Positions 9,420 to 19,475 of a stretch of DNA of 64,000 nt are shown here, piece by piece. The notes beneath the pieces are model-generated. The model worked only from the letters and a program-made list of their open reading frames with translations, ran no database searches and was not told where the DNA came from. How positions within the stretch are numbered: position 1 is the stretch's first letter; each line of letters starts with the position of its first letter. This DNA comes from Desulfogranum mediterraneum DSM 13871 (GTDB taxonomy: Bacteria; Desulfobacterota; Desulfobulbia; Desulfobulbales; Desulfobulbaceae): assembly GCF_000429965.1 (NCBI RefSeq), contig NZ_KE387006.1:174492-238491 (forward strand), given 5' to 3'. Position numbers and translations under genes: made by a program.

Positions 9420-10106
9420 TCACAAAGTTGTCTCGTTTTCCACAGGAGTGGGAATCAGTTCCTGCCAGCCCTGGAGGGCATAAAAGGGAAAGTGGGGAAG
9501 TTTCAAGATGGTGGAGGCCTGCTTGCTCCAGGCCCTGAGCTGATTTTTCAGGGGAAAGACCCGGTCACGGCTGGTGACCAGCTTGTGGCTGAAGATATCC
9601 GCTGCCGCTCCGAACCGTTGGTAATGGGCCTGGAAGGCCGCCAGCTCGGCCTGGACATTGTCCAGGGAGCGTTTGGGGGGATGCGCCAGGAAGCGTTGCC
9701 GCTCAGCCTCCTGGGTGAACATGGAATCCTGGAAGGCCGCCAGGGTCGAGGCTGAGAAGCTGTCCAGGATCTGCTGGTAGCTTGCCGGCGGGATCCCCAG
9801 GCTGGGGTGAATGGGCTCCAGGGTACCGCCGATGGCCGTGGAGGAGGTAAACCGTCCCTGCAGTTCCGGTGGCTGGAAGAGGTGGGCCGCCACCCAGACC
9901 CCCATGGACCAGGCCAGCAGGTGGATCTCCTGGTAGGCGGCGATCGCTTCCAGATCAAGGCCGGTCAACTGATTGTAGTCATAGACCAACAGGACATCGC
10001 ACTCCTTGGCCGGGATCCCCTGAAAGGGGCCGGGGTCCATGCCCCAGCCGGCAAGAAAGAGCAGGCATCGGTTGGCCTGGTTGTGGTGCAGCCAGCAGCT
10101 CTCCAT
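9420..10106 (-). CDS. bioG: Pimeloyl-ACP methyl ester esterase BioG (DUF452)
   Basis: Alpha/beta-hydrolase thought to release pimeloyl-ACP from its methyl ester in biotin synthesis, replacing BioH. It shows the family block LFLAGWGMDP near the N-terminus and the nucleophile elbow WSMGVW. The catalytic His probably lies in one of the C-terminal His-containing stretches. The frame is open to an ATG at 10133, overlapping bioF by 20 bases; the ATG at 10106 lies just after the bioF stop and gives a 228-residue protein starting MESCW. Neither start has a strong ribosome site. BioC, the partner methyltransferase, is not in the window. Confidence 0.85.
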   Translation of the reverse strand: MESCWLHHNQANRCLLFLAGWGMDPGPFQGIPAKECDVLLVYDYNQLTGLDLEAIAAYQEIHLLAWSMGVWVAAHLFQPPELQGRFTSSTAIGGTLEPIHPSLGIPPASYQQILDSFSASTLAAFQDSMFTQEAERQRFLAHPPKRSLDNVQAELAAFQAHYQRFGAAADIFSHKLVTSRDRVFPLKNQLRAWSKQASTILKLPHFPFYALQGWQELIPTPVENETTL

Positions 10107-10113
10107 GGCCGCT

Positions 10114-11304
10114 TCAGGCCAGGGCCCGGGCAATCAGGCCGGGCAGGGGGGCCAGCTGCTCCCACTCCATGGAGCCGTTGACGCTCAGTCGCAGGCGGGA
10201 GGTTCCGGCGGGCACCGTGGGAGGACGGACGGCCTTGACCCAGAAACCGTGTCCACAGACCTGTTCGGCAACCCTGACCGCCAGCTCCGCATCTCCCACC
10301 ATCACCGGGACGATGTTGCTGCTCCCGTGGGTGGTCAGCCCCTGGCTGCGGAGCTCTGTGCGTAACTGCTCAGCCAGGCCGGCTACCTTTGTCCTGGTGG
10401 CGCCCAGTTGAGGGATCCGTTCCAGGACAAAGCAGAGCCAGTGGACGCTGATCGGCGGCAGGCCGGTGGTGAAGATCTGGGAGCGGGCCGTGTTGAGCAG
10501 GTAGTCGGCCATCTCCTGCCTGCAGACCACAAAGGCCCCCTGGCCGCCGTAGGCCTTGCCAAAGGTACCGGTAAGGAGCTCGATCTCCTCCATGACCCCA
10601 TACTCCTCGGCCAGGCCGCAGCCCCGGGCACCGCGGATGCCGACCCCATGGGCATCATCCACATAGAGGGTGGCCTGGTGGCGATTCTTGATATCCACCA
10701 GCCGGGCCAGATCGGCTTCGTCCCCGTCCATGCTGAAGATCGACTCGGTGACGATATAGACGTGACGGTAGCGGTCACGCTCCCTCTTCAGGATCCGTTC
10801 GATGGCTCCATAGTCCAGATGGGGATAGCGGCTGACCTTGCAGCGACTGAGGCGGAGGCCGTCGATCAGGCTGGCATGACAGAGCTTGTCGGCCAGGATC
10901 AGGTCCTGCTTCTCGGTCAGGGCCGGGAGGATGCCGATGTTGAGGTGATAGCCGGAGTTGAAGATCAGGGCTGCCTCGCGGTTGTAGAGTTGTTGCAGCT
11001 TCTGCTCCAGCAGCCCATAGGGGGTGGTGTTGCCGGTCATCAGTCGGGAGGCGGTGCTGCCCAGGCCATAGGATTCCAGCAGGGTATCCGGGTTCATCTG
11101 GTCCATAAACTCCTGGAGCAGGGCCCGGCTGGTGGCCAAGCCCAGGTAGTCGTTACCAGCCAGGTTGAGGTAGCTGGTTCCGTCGATCTCGACGCAGCCG
11201 TGGTCCAGGTGGCGGAGCGGCATGACCTGACGGAACTGGCCCTGTTCGGTGATCTTTTGCAGGCGGTCGCTCAGGTCGTGGTGCAGTTGCGGATTCATGG
11301 TCAT
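10114..11304 (-). CDS. bioF: 8-amino-7-oxononanoate synthase
   Basis: PLP enzyme joining pimeloyl-ACP (or -CoA) and L-alanine with loss of CO2 in biotin synthesis. Of 396 residues; NDYLGLA near residue 51, SYGLGSTASRLMTGN near 98, VDDAHGVGIRG in the middle, and the PLP lysine K250 in GTFGKAYGG. Its ATG overlaps the TGA stop of the upstream ArsC-like gene (ATGA at 11301-11304), so translation is coupled to that probable selenoprotein. Confidence 0.96.
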   Translation of the reverse strand: MTMNPQLHHDLSDRLQKITEQGQFRQVMPLRHLDHGCVEIDGTSYLNLAGNDYLGLATSRALLQEFMDQMNPDTLLESYGLGSTASRLMTGNTTPYGLLEQKLQQLYNREAALIFNSGYHLNIGILPALTEKQDLILADKLCHASLIDGLRLSRCKVSRYPHLDYGAIERILKRERDRYRHVYIVTESIFSMDGDEADLARLVDIKNRHQATLYVDDAHGVGIRGARGCGLAEEYGVMEEIELLTGTFGKAYGGQGAFVVCRQEMADYLLNTARSQIFTTGLPPISVHWLCFVLERIPQLGATRTKVAGLAEQLRTELRSQGLTTHGSSNIVPVMVGDAELAVRVAEQVCGHGFWVKAVRPPTVPAGTSRLRLSVNGSMEWEQLAPLPGLIARALA

Positions 11305-11639
11305 CCCAGGTATTGGTTATACATTGCTTCGTTAAAGCCGATCAGCAGCCGATCACCCAGCTTCAGGGTCGGTGCCCTGAGGTTGCCGCTGCGACCCAGG
11401 GACTGTTTGAGGATGCTTTCCCGGTCATCGATCGCCGGGTCGAAGACGACACTCTTCCTGCCCCGGCCGACGATGATCTCCCGGGCGCTCTTCAGCAGGG
11501 TCCAGGCCTGCTCCTCCTGGATGGATTCCTTGCGGGCATCGCTGGTACGGGCGATGGTGATGCTCTCTTGGTCAAACACAGCCTGTGCTTTTTTGCAGGA
11601 TGCTCAGCCTTTTCTCAGATAGGCCCAATCGATCTCCAT
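11301..11639 (-). CDS. ArsC-like thioredoxin-fold protein with in-frame TGA (probable selenocysteine)
   Basis: From ATG 11639, preceded by AAGGAG at ideal spacing, the frame reads MEIDWAYLRKG, then TGA (11604-11606), then ASCKKAQAVFDQ and on to a stop at 11301. The TGA falls exactly where ArsC/Spx-like proteins carry the first Cys of CxxC, so the product would have a Sec-Ala-Ser-Cys redox motif. The rest (TSDARKESI, GRSGNLRAPTL, LLIGFNEAMYN) is the ArsC-like fold with the substrate-side RSGNLRAP loop; 112 residues is normal. A start after the TGA (GTG 11579) would delete the first strand and active site. It is coupled to bioF by ATGA. The role is unknown; a nonsense mutation is the alternative, but the SECIS-like hairpin argues against it. 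Confidence 0.8.
11574..11606 (-). promoter_or_regulatory. Candidate bacterial SECIS element after TGA codon
   Basis: Read on the minus strand, 15 bases after the TGA the sequence AAAGCACAGGCTGTGTTT can form stem AAA-CACA / TGTG-TTT with one bulged G and apical loop GGC (or AGGCT if CAC/GTG closes). Bacterial SECIS hairpins place a small G-containing loop roughly 16-37 bases after UGA; here the loop GG lies about 21 bases after it. The folding was done by eye. Confidence 0.6.
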
Positions 11640-11672
11640 GTTCAGCTCCTTAACGGTGTGGAAGGGGGCAGA

Positions 11673-11722
11673 GGGGATCAGCGGCAGCCGCAAGAGGCGC
11701 TGATCGCTGCCGATCCCCTGGT
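11673..11722 (-). other. Imperfect hairpin in leader of the ArsC-like/bioFG operon
   Basis: GGGGATC-AGC-GGCAGC pairs with GCTGCCGATCCCC with a 3-base bulge. It lies between the end of fumC and the start of the ArsC-like gene on the minus strand and has no T-tract. It could be a weak fumC terminator or a leader structure. Confidence 0.35.
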
Positions 11723-11847
11723 CTTGCTGTGAATAACTTTGAATTCTATAGAAAAAAAGCCAACTCTGCAAGCTCAACCCTGGCCTCTGCCATTTCCCGC
11801 CTGGCTGAGAGGGGTTTGCCAGGGTAAGAGCCGGACCCTGAAAAGAG

Positions 11848-13254
11848 TCAACTCCCCCTGATCATCTTCTCGGGCCGGACATAGCGGTCAAACTCCTCTG
11901 CGCTCAGCAGCTTGAGCGCCACGGCCGCCTCCTTGAGGGAGGTCTTGTCCCTGTGGGCCTTGTGGGCGATTTTGGCGGCCTGTTCATAGCCGATATGGGG
12001 ATTGAGGGCCGTGACCAGCATCAGCGAATGGTGGAGGTGAGCGCTGATGGCGGCCTGGTCGGCTGCAAGCCCGCCGAGACAATGGCGTTCAAAGGAGTCG
12101 GTCCCATCGGCCAGGAGCCGGATGGACTGGAGCAGGTTATAGATGATCACCGGTTTGTAGACATTGAGCTGGAAGTTGCCCTGGCTGGCGGCAAAGGTGA
12201 TGGTGGCATCGTTGCCAAAGACCTGGGCCGCGACCATGGTCAGGGCCTCGGCCTGGGTGGGGTTGACCTTGCCCGGCATGATCGAGCTGCCTGGTTCGTT
12301 GGCCGGGATGGTGAGTTCGCCCAGGCCGCAGCGGGGGCCGCTGGCAAGCCATCTGATGTCGTTGGCGATCTTCATCAGGTTGGCGGCAAGCCCCTTGAGG
12401 GCGCCGCTGGCAAAGACCAGCTGGTCGTGAGCGCTCAGGCCGTGGAAGCGGTTGGTCATGGCCGTGAAGGGCTTGTTGCAGTCCCGGCTCAGCTGGGCCG
12501 CCACCTCTTCACCAAAGCCCTGGGGGGCGTTGAGGCCGGTACCCACGGCAGTGCCGCCGATGGCCAGGGGATAGAGCTGCTCCAGGGCCGACTGCAGCTG
12601 GCTGGAGCTGCTGCTGATCATCGCTCTCCAGCCGCTGATCTCCTGCCCCAGGGTCAGCGGGGTGGCATCCTGGAGATGGGTTCGACCGATCTTGACCAGC
12701 TCGCGAAAGGACTCCTCTTTGTCTTGCAGGGTGGCCGAAAAGCGCTGGAGCGCAGGAAAAAGGCGCTCTTCCAGGGCAAAGACCGCGGCAATGTGCATGG
12801 CTGTGGGGAAGGTGTCGTTGGAGCTCTGGGAGCGGTTGACCTGGTCATTGGGGTGGAGCGGGCCTTTGCTCTCCCCCTGATCCTGGTCGCTGCCCGAGGT
12901 TCGGGCCAGGGCTGCGGCCCGGTTGGCGATGACCTCGTTGAGGTTCATGTTGGTTTGGGTGCCGCTGCCGGTCTGCCAGACCGGCAGGGGGAAGTGGTCG
13001 TCAAGCAGACCTGCCGTGATCTCGTCACAGACCCGGACAATCAGGGCAGCTGCCTGCTTGGAGAGCAGCCCCTGTCGCTGGTTGACCTGGGCACAGCTCT
13101 TCTTGAGGCGGGCATAGCTGTGGATCAGTTCCAGGGGAATGGTCTCCTGACCGATCCGGAAGTTATCCAGGCAGCGCTGGGTCTGCGCCCCCCAGAGTTT
13201 CTCCATGGGTACGGACACGGTCCCCATGGTGTCATGTTCCTGTCGATGGTCCAT
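11848..13254 (-). CDS. fumC: Fumarate hydratase, class II
   Basis: Interconverts fumarate and malate in the TCA cycle; class II enzymes are iron-free and oxygen-stable. The 468-residue protein carries the superfamily signature [13 protein letters not shown], the substrate-binding [12 protein letters not shown] and [17 protein letters not shown] motifs, and [19 protein letters not shown] 13254 is preceded by GGCGAGG. It is separated by about 210 bases from the gene downstream and appears monocistronic. Citrate synthase at 26391 is the other TCA gene in the window. Confidence 0.96.
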   Translation of the reverse strand: MDHRQEHDTMGTVSVPMEKLWGAQTQRCLDNFRIGQETIPLELIHSYARLKKSCAQVNQRQGLLSKQAAALIVRVCDEITAGLLDDHFPLPVWQTGSGTQTNMNLNEVIANRAAALARTSGSDQDQGESKGPLHPNDQVNRSQSSNDTFPTAMHIAAVFALEERLFPALQRFSATLQDKEESFRELVKIGRTHLQDATPLTLGQEISGWRAMISSSSSQLQSALEQLYPLAIGGTAVGTGLNAPQGFGEEVAAQLSRDCNKPFTAMTNRFHGLSAHDQLVFASGALKGLAANLMKIANDIRWLASGPRCGLGELTIPANEPGSSIMPGKVNPTQAEALTMVAAQVFGNDATITFAASQGNFQLNVYKPVIIYNLLQSIRLLADGTDSFERHCLGGLAADQAAISAHLHHSLMLVTALNPHIGYEQAAKIAHKAHRDKTSLKEAAVALKLLSAEEFDRYVRPEKMIRGS

Positions 13255-13727
13255 TGAGTTGCCTCGCCGGTGGAATGGGGTAAGATTGGGCTGAGAGGGC
13301 TGGCTGGTTTTGCTGGCTTTTCATCCAGGTGGAGGCTTGATCCACCCCAGGGTAGTTAATAAAAGCAGTAACTATCAAGAGCTCTGGGAGCAAGGCCGTG
13401 CCCCTCCTTTTCCGCCGTTAAACTGTCCCGGCCAGGCAGGGGCCAGGAAGAAGAGGACAACAGCAGGTGGTCGGCAGCCAAAAGCATGCTCCTGGTAAAA
13501 AACATTCGCCTCTGCTCAACATCGGGGGTATAGGAGATGAACGGTTTGCCGGGACAGTGCTGCCGGCGGCCTGGAGTGTGTTTGGCAGAGAGCCATGGCC
13601 TCGGGATGCAGGCTAGCGGCTGCTGGAGTGTGCTGCCGGCGCAAGCCCCCTGTTGAAGCGTAAGAGCGTGGAACCTGGCTGTCCGCTGCAGAGGGACAGC
13701 AACAAGATAAGGAAGAGGAGAGAGCAG
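13255..13727 (+). other. Gene-free leader of the TrpXYZ-type ABC operon
   Basis: No gene seen. It contains two direct repeats about 50-73 bases apart: GTGCTGCCGGCG at 13557-13568 and 13630-13641, and CTGGAGTGTG at 13571-13580 and 13623-13632. The GC-rich, self-complementary character suggests structured RNA upstream of the ABC operon, but no known riboswitch class is recognised. The ribosome site AGGAGAG lies just before 13728. Confidence 0.4.
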
Positions 13728-14698
13728 ATGAAGAGAACCGTTGTGTCCCTGGTGATGGCCCTTGCCCTGATCGGTCTGGCCGCCCAGGTGTCCCAGGCCA
13801 GGAGCTATAGCATCGGAGTGAATCAGTTTGTGGAACACCCCGCCCTTGACGCGGTCCTGGCCGGACTCCAGGACTACTTCAAGGACAAGCAGCTCGAGGT
13901 GAGCTTCAAGGTCCACAATGCCCAGGCCAACATGGGCACCGCCAGCCAGATTGGCCAACAGATGCTGGGCGAGCAGAGCGATCTTCTGGTGGCCATCGCC
14001 ACGCCTTCGGCCCAGGCCTGTGCCCAGGCGCTGCATAAGGCCCCTCCAGGTCTTCGGCGGCCCTTTCTCTTCACCGCGGTGACCGATCCCCAGGCTGCAG
14101 GACTGGTCAAAAACCTGGACCACCCAGGGGGCTACATCACCGGGGTGTCCGACCTGCTGCCGGTAAAGGAGCACCTCAAGATGGTGCTGACCTTCAAGCC
14201 GGGGATCAGGCGCCTGGGATTTCTCTATAACGCCGGTGAGGCCAACTCCAAGGCCACCCTGCTCACCCTCAAAAAACTGAGCAGCGAGATGGGATTCAAG
14301 GTGGTCGGTGCCACCGCCTCAAAAACCGCCGATGTCTACCAGGCTGCCAAGAGTATGGTTGGTCGGGTGGATGCCATCTTTATCCCCACGGATAATACCA
14401 TCATCTCTGCCCTGGAGTCGGTCCTCAAGGTGGGGATCCAGAACAGGCTGCCGGTCTTTACCGCGGATGTGGATTCCGTGGCCCGTGGTTCGGTTGCTGC
14501 CATGGGCTTTGATTACTACGACACGGCTACCAGACCGGCGCCATGGCCCACCGTATCCTTGAGGGGGAGGACCCGGGGACGATCCCGGTGGAGTTTCAAG
14601 AGGAACTCCAGCTCCACATAAACGCCTCATCCGCCCAAAAGATGGGGCTGGTTCCACCGCCGGAGCTGCTTGAACAGGCAGCTCAGGTCTACCGCTAA
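13728..14698 (+). pseudogene. ABC transporter substrate-binding protein (TrpX-like), frameshifted
   Basis: Periplasmic binding protein of the family including TrpX (COG2984). A clean start with AGGAGAG, signal peptide (residues 1-25, ending SQA), then SYSIGVNQFVEHPALDA and the two-lobe fold. Around 14520-14524 one base is missing: the frame reads MGFDYYD and then goes off, while the next frame continues with GYQTGAMAHRILEGEDP and ends properly at TAA 14696-14698, as this family does. The total 971 bases is one short of a whole number of codons. Either the gene is inactivated in a very recent event or the base was lost in sequencing; permease and ATPase genes downstream are intact. Confidence 0.85.
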
Positions 14699-14709
14699 AC
14701 GGTGCTTCT

Positions 14710-15593
14710 ATGACCATCTACGCAGCCTTGGGTGCCGTGGAGCAGGGGCTGGTCTACGGGATCATGGTGATCGGGGTCTACCTGACCTTCCGTATCCTCG
14801 ATTTTCCGGACCTGACCGTGGACGGCAGTCTGCCCCTGGGAGCGGCCATCTCGGCGGTGGCCATCACCCATGGGATCAACCCCTACCTCACCCTGCTCTT
14901 TGCCCTGGGCGGCGGCTTCTGTGCCGGGATGATAACCGCCATCCTCAACACCAAGTTCAAGATCCTCCACCTGCTGGCCTCGATCCTGACCATGATCGCC
15001 CTCTACTCCATCAACATCCGGATCATGGCTGGCCCCAACGTGGCCCTCTTGGGTACGCCCACGGTCTTTGATGCGGTCAGCGAGCTGGGGATCCCCATGC
15101 ACCTCAGCGGTCTGCTGGTCTTCGGTTGTTTTGCCCTGCTGGTGACCGGTTTGATGATCTGGTTCCTGGGTACGGAACTGGGACAGGCCATCCTGGCCAC
15201 CGGGGACAATCCCCAGATGATTACCAGCCTGGGGGTCAACACCCATACCATCATCATCTTTGGGGTGGGGCTCTCCAACGGTCTGGTGGCCCTCAGCGGC
15301 GCCCTGGTGGCGCAGAATCAGGGGGCCGCCGATGTGGGCATGGGGATAGGTACCATCGTTGCCGGCCTGGCCTCGGTGATCATCGGTGAAACCGTCTGCG
15401 GGGCCACCTCCATTGCCCGGGCCTTTATCGCCGCCCTGGCCGGCTCCATCCTCTACCGGCTGGCCATAGCCTTTGCCCTGGGAGTGGAGTGGGGGGGATT
15501 CAGTTTCAACCCCAGTGATCTCAACCTGATCACCGCCCTGCTGGTGATCGTTGCCCTGACCACCCCCAACCTGAAGCGGAGGTTGCTGCAGCG

Positions 15594-15597
<4 letters not shown>
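14710..15597 (+). CDS. ABC transporter permease (TrpY-like)
   Basis: Integral membrane subunit, 295 residues, of the COG4120 family that partners TrpX-type binding proteins. About eight hydrophobic segments are visible, with the family start GLVYGIMVIGVYLTFRI and the block FPDLTVDGS near residue 35, plus LSGALVAQNQGAADVGMG in the second half. It begins 11 bases after the binding-protein gene and overlaps the ATPase gene by four bases (ATGA), so the three form one operon. The substrate could be an aromatic amino acid or another small ligand; the family is broad. Confidence 0.9.
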
Positions 15598-16388
<791 letters not shown>

Positions 16389-16454
16389 GTCGGAACCCCT
16401 TCAGGGGATCCCCTGGGCTCGGAGCCAAGCTTCGAACTCTACAGAGGGGGGCGT

Positions 16455-17465
16455 ATGTTGCGGCAACAGGGCGGTCGTGGAAAACCGGGCCAGGGCCTGT
16501 TTGGGCTGATCCTGCTGGCGACACTGCTCCTCTCCGGCTGCGCCCTCTCCACTCCCTCACCGGATGAGTATGCCGCCCGCTCTGCTCCAACCAGGGTCAT
16601 CCCGGCCGACTTTTCCAGTCGCTCCCTCTCGCTGCAGCCGGTGTTCACCCTCCATGGCAGCGAAGAGGTCCACAACCGGATCGGAACGGTGGAGGCCTCT
16701 CGGGAGCAGGGGATGGTGGAGGTCCGGGTCAACCCCGAGCGGCCGACCCTCTATACCGCTGAAAAGGGTTTCACCACCACCAGGGGAGCGTACCGCAACC
16801 AGATCTACCGGCTCCACTTCAGCCGGACCCCCTTCAGCCTGATCCCCTTTCACCTCACCGCAGGCCGCCATCCCGGTCTGCTGGTGATCATCACCTCCAA
16901 CCCGGCCGGCCGGCCCCTGCTGGTGACCACGGTCCACACCTGCGGCTGCTATGTGGCACAGACCCCCACGGCCTGGCTGGACCCGGCCTCCTATCCCGAT
17001 AACTGGCCCCAGGAGTACCTCCCGGTCTATGGAGAGCGTCTGCCGGCCAGGCTGGAGCAGGCCCGGGCCGACCAGGCCCTGGAGATCGTCATCCGGCCGG
17101 AGATCCACCGGGTGATGGCGCTCAGGCTGGTCTCCAGGGAAAAGCTTATTGCGCTGCAGCCGATCCGGGCCGCGCTGCAGCCCCTGGCCGCCCTGCGGGC
17201 CTTGCCCCTGGGAGATGGTGAGTTCACCAGCTTCTATTACCGCAACTGGCCCCTGGGCGGGCATGTCAGGGGAGCGGTCAGGTGGTGGGAGATGCTGCTG
17301 CTCAGCCTTCCCAGTCTGGACCTGTTGGTGGGCATGGATAAGGACTTCGGCGACACCGCCCCCAGCAGCAACCCCTTCTACACCAGCCTCAAGCCGTGGA
17401 ATCGCTCGGCCTCGGACCTCAACGATTTTCCAGGTTTTCTCCGTTTCATGGGCTGGAAACTATGA
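16455..17465 (+). CDS. Uncharacterised lipoprotein
   Basis: 336 residues with a signal peptide and lipobox LLLSGC (Cys at about residue 29), so it is probably anchored in the outer or inner membrane facing the periplasm. No catalytic motif is recognised. The middle contains HTCGCY and a repeated pattern of hydrophobic strands suggesting a beta-rich fold. A hydrophobic stretch WEMLLLSLPSLDLLVGMDKDFG lies near the C-terminus. Its function is unknown. The stop TGA at 17463 is followed by a further 53 in-frame sense codons before the next stop (17627), which may be a remnant of a longer C-terminus. Confidence 0.75.
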   Translation: MLRQQGGRGKPGQGLFGLILLATLLLSGCALSTPSPDEYAARSAPTRVIPADFSSRSLSLQPVFTLHGSEEVHNRIGTVEASREQGMVEVRVNPERPTLYTAEKGFTTTRGAYRNQIYRLHFSRTPFSLIPFHLTAGRHPGLLVIITSNPAGRPLLVTTVHTCGCYVAQTPTAWLDPASYPDNWPQEYLPVYGERLPARLEQARADQALEIVIRPEIHRVMALRLVSREKLIALQPIRAALQPLAALRALPLGDGEFTSFYYRNWPLGGHVRGAVRWWEMLLLSLPSLDLLVGMDKDFGDTAPSSNPFYTSLKPWNRSASDLNDFPGFLRFMGWKL

Positions 17466-17767
17466 GGGGGCAGCGTCTCCCGTTCGGCCCCGGTTAGCCA
17501 GGGCAGCGTATCGATCTCTCAGGATAATCAGCAGAGGACGTTTCTGGAAAAGTGGCCGGTGCTGCTGGAGGAGGGCTTCTCTTTCCTGGCCGTCATCGTA
17601 AAAATGACCCTTAATAACCTCTGGTGACTATCCCAAGCCGGCTTGGGAGGAGCCTTTGGATCCCCTGCGAGCAGGATTGCGTTTTTTCTTAAGAAAAGAG
17701 CTCAGGCCGTGCTAGCATTGGAGTAGAGAGCTTGCCGAACCGTGAGTAACCAGGTACGAAGCCTGAA

Positions 17768-17908
17768 GGGTACCTTGAAAAATTAGATTTTTCGATCAAG
17801 GTGAAGGCGCGAGATAAATTTTACCGTAGTCATGTATTTGATATTGCTAGGATAAAATTTTGAAGGCAACGCCGAGATTGGAAGAAAAAGTTTTTTTTCA
17901 AGGTGGCC
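17768..17908 (+). repeat. 141-bp dispersed inverted-repeat element, copy B
   Basis: Same ends and length as copies at 447 and 51977. The left end itself forms a hairpin, CCTTGAAAAAT...ATTTTTCGATCAAGG. It ends 24 bases before the start codon at 17933 of the SpoIIAA-like gene. Confidence 0.88.
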
Positions 17909-17932
17909 AGAAAGCCATTGTCGAGGAGCACC

Positions 17933-18313
17933 ATGGAACTGTTCTATAATCAGGAAAAAAATTTTGTCAGGATCGTCTTGTCCGGGGCTATGAATGCGAA
18001 TGCCCTGACCTATGCCTGCGATGCTGCCCTGGCTGACCCGGGCTATCGCCTGTGGCTGAACCGGATCTGGGATGTGCGGGCGGTAGACCTTACCGCAGTC
18101 TCCACCGCGGAGGTTCAGATGCTGAGCTCTTATCTCTATGACCGACCCGATGGCATTAACCTGGTCAAGGTGGCCCTGGTGGCTGAAGAACCGCTGACCT
18201 TCGGTCTGGCCAGGGTCTTTGCCACCCTCTCGGCCACCGCTTCGAGAAACGAGGTGATGCCCTTTCGTTCGCTGACCGAGGCCGAGACCTGGGTCTGCGC
18301 CGAAGAGGGGTGA
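17933..18313 (+). CDS. Small SpoIIAA/STAS-like protein
   Basis: A 126-residue soluble protein. It starts MELFYNQEKNF, with GAGGAG upstream of ATG 17933; an ATG at 17903 is inside the repeat element and less likely. The pattern of alternating strand and helix (FVRIVLSGAMNANALT, then RLWLNRIWDVRAVDL, then a helix and a second LVKVALVAEEPLTFGLA half) fits the SpoIIAA-like/STAS fold found in many Deltaproteobacteria. No phosphorylatable Ser motif is certain. It stands alone between repeat B and an aldo/keto reductase. Role unknown. Confidence 0.65.
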   Translation: MELFYNQEKNFVRIVLSGAMNANALTYACDAALADPGYRLWLNRIWDVRAVDLTAVSTAEVQMLSSYLYDRPDGINLVKVALVAEEPLTFGLARVFATLSATASRNEVMPFRSLTEAETWVCAEEG

Positions 18314-18481
18314 GGCCCCCCTGGCAGGATTTTCAGCAAAATTTGGCAATCCCTCCGCCAGAACCACCTCCCTCTATTTTCATTTGACAGCTTCCTGTCC
18401 AGGTCGTACTACTGAGATCTGTCTGGTCGTGCCATGATCAGGCCAAAAACAAGAGAACCCGTTTCCCGAGAGGAGGTGGAC

Positions 18482-19474
18482 ATGAAATCGTATTCCCTGT
18501 CTGAAAACAGCAGCATCCCGGCCCTGGGACTCGGCACCTGGAAATCCGCCCAGGGCGAGGTCTGCCAGGCCGTGCGCACGGCCCTGGAGTTGGGCTATCG
18601 TCACATTGACTGTGCGCCGGCCTACGAGAATGAGGCTGAGATAGGGCGGGCTCTGGAAGAGGGACTTGGGGCAGGCCTCTGTACCCGGGAAGAGCTCTGG
18701 GTGACCTCCAAGCTGTGGAACAACGCCCATGGCGCCGACCGGGTGGGAGCGGCGCTCAAGGCCACCTTAAACGATCTGCGCCTGGACTATCTGGACCTCT
18801 ATCTGATCCACTGGCCCGTGGTCTTTTCCCGGGGAGTTTTCTTCCCCCGCCGCGGGGAAGATCTTATAGCCCTGTCCGTTACCCCTATCCGTGAAACCTG
18901 GGCCGCCCTGGAGGCGTGCCGGCAGCAGGGGCTGGTCAGACATATCGGGGTATGTAACTTCAGTATCAAGAAACTGGAGGAGTTGGCCCAGACAGCGGTC
19001 ACGGCTCCGGCGGTCAACCAGATCGAGCTTCATCCCCTGCTCCAGCAGCCCGGGATGCTGCGCTACTGTCGGGCCAAGGGCATTGTCCTCACCGCCTACT
19101 CTCCCCTGGGTTCCGGCGACCGGCCCGCAGGCCTGAAGAAGCCGGAGGAGCCCAGCCTGCTGGGTCACCCGGTGATCGGAGAGATTGCCCGCAAACATCA
19201 GGCCAGCCCTGCCCAGGTCCTGCTCAGCTGGGGAATGGCCAGGGAGACCGTGGTGATCCCCAAATCGGTCAATCCCCAACGGCTGAAGGAAAACCTGGCA
19301 GCCGCAGAACTGCTCCTGGACCAGGACGACCTGGCCCGGATAGGGGTGCTGGATCAACACCACCGGCTGGTGGACGGCTCCTTCTGGCAGGCCCCGGGAT
19401 CGCCCTATACCCTGGCCAACCTCTGGGACGAGGAGTGGGACAGGCAGTGGCATGAGCAAAGGCGGGGGGACTGA
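18482..19474 (+). CDS. Aldo/keto reductase
   Basis: NADPH-dependent carbonyl reductase of the AKR superfamily, 330 residues. It shows LGLGTWKS, the catalytic Asp/Tyr in GYRHIDCAPAYENE, catalytic Lys in VTSKLWNNAHG, the active-site His in YLIHWPV, then VCNFSIKKLEEL and the cofactor motif IPKSVNPQRLKEN. AGGAGG lies just before ATG 18482, making the upstream ATG at 18434 unlikely. The next gene starts within a base of its stop, so it is co-transcribed with a ferredoxin-flavodoxin protein. Confidence 0.93.
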   Translation: MKSYSLSENSSIPALGLGTWKSAQGEVCQAVRTALELGYRHIDCAPAYENEAEIGRALEEGLGAGLCTREELWVTSKLWNNAHGADRVGAALKATLNDLRLDYLDLYLIHWPVVFSRGVFFPRRGEDLIALSVTPIRETWAALEACRQQGLVRHIGVCNFSIKKLEELAQTAVTAPAVNQIELHPLLQQPGMLRYCRAKGIVLTAYSPLGSGDRPAGLKKPEEPSLLGHPVIGEIARKHQASPAQVLLSWGMARETVVIPKSVNPQRLKENLAAAELLLDQDDLARIGVLDQHHRLVDGSFWQAPGSPYTLANLWDEEWDRQWHEQRRGD

Positions 19475-19475
19475 G

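Noticed and set aside
11953..13257. Plus-strand frame opposite fumC
   Set aside because: Antisense frame of a well-supported gene.
17463..17465. Lipoprotein stop TGA as a second selenocysteine codon
   Set aside because: No Cys/Sec redox context, no SECIS-like hairpin immediately after it.
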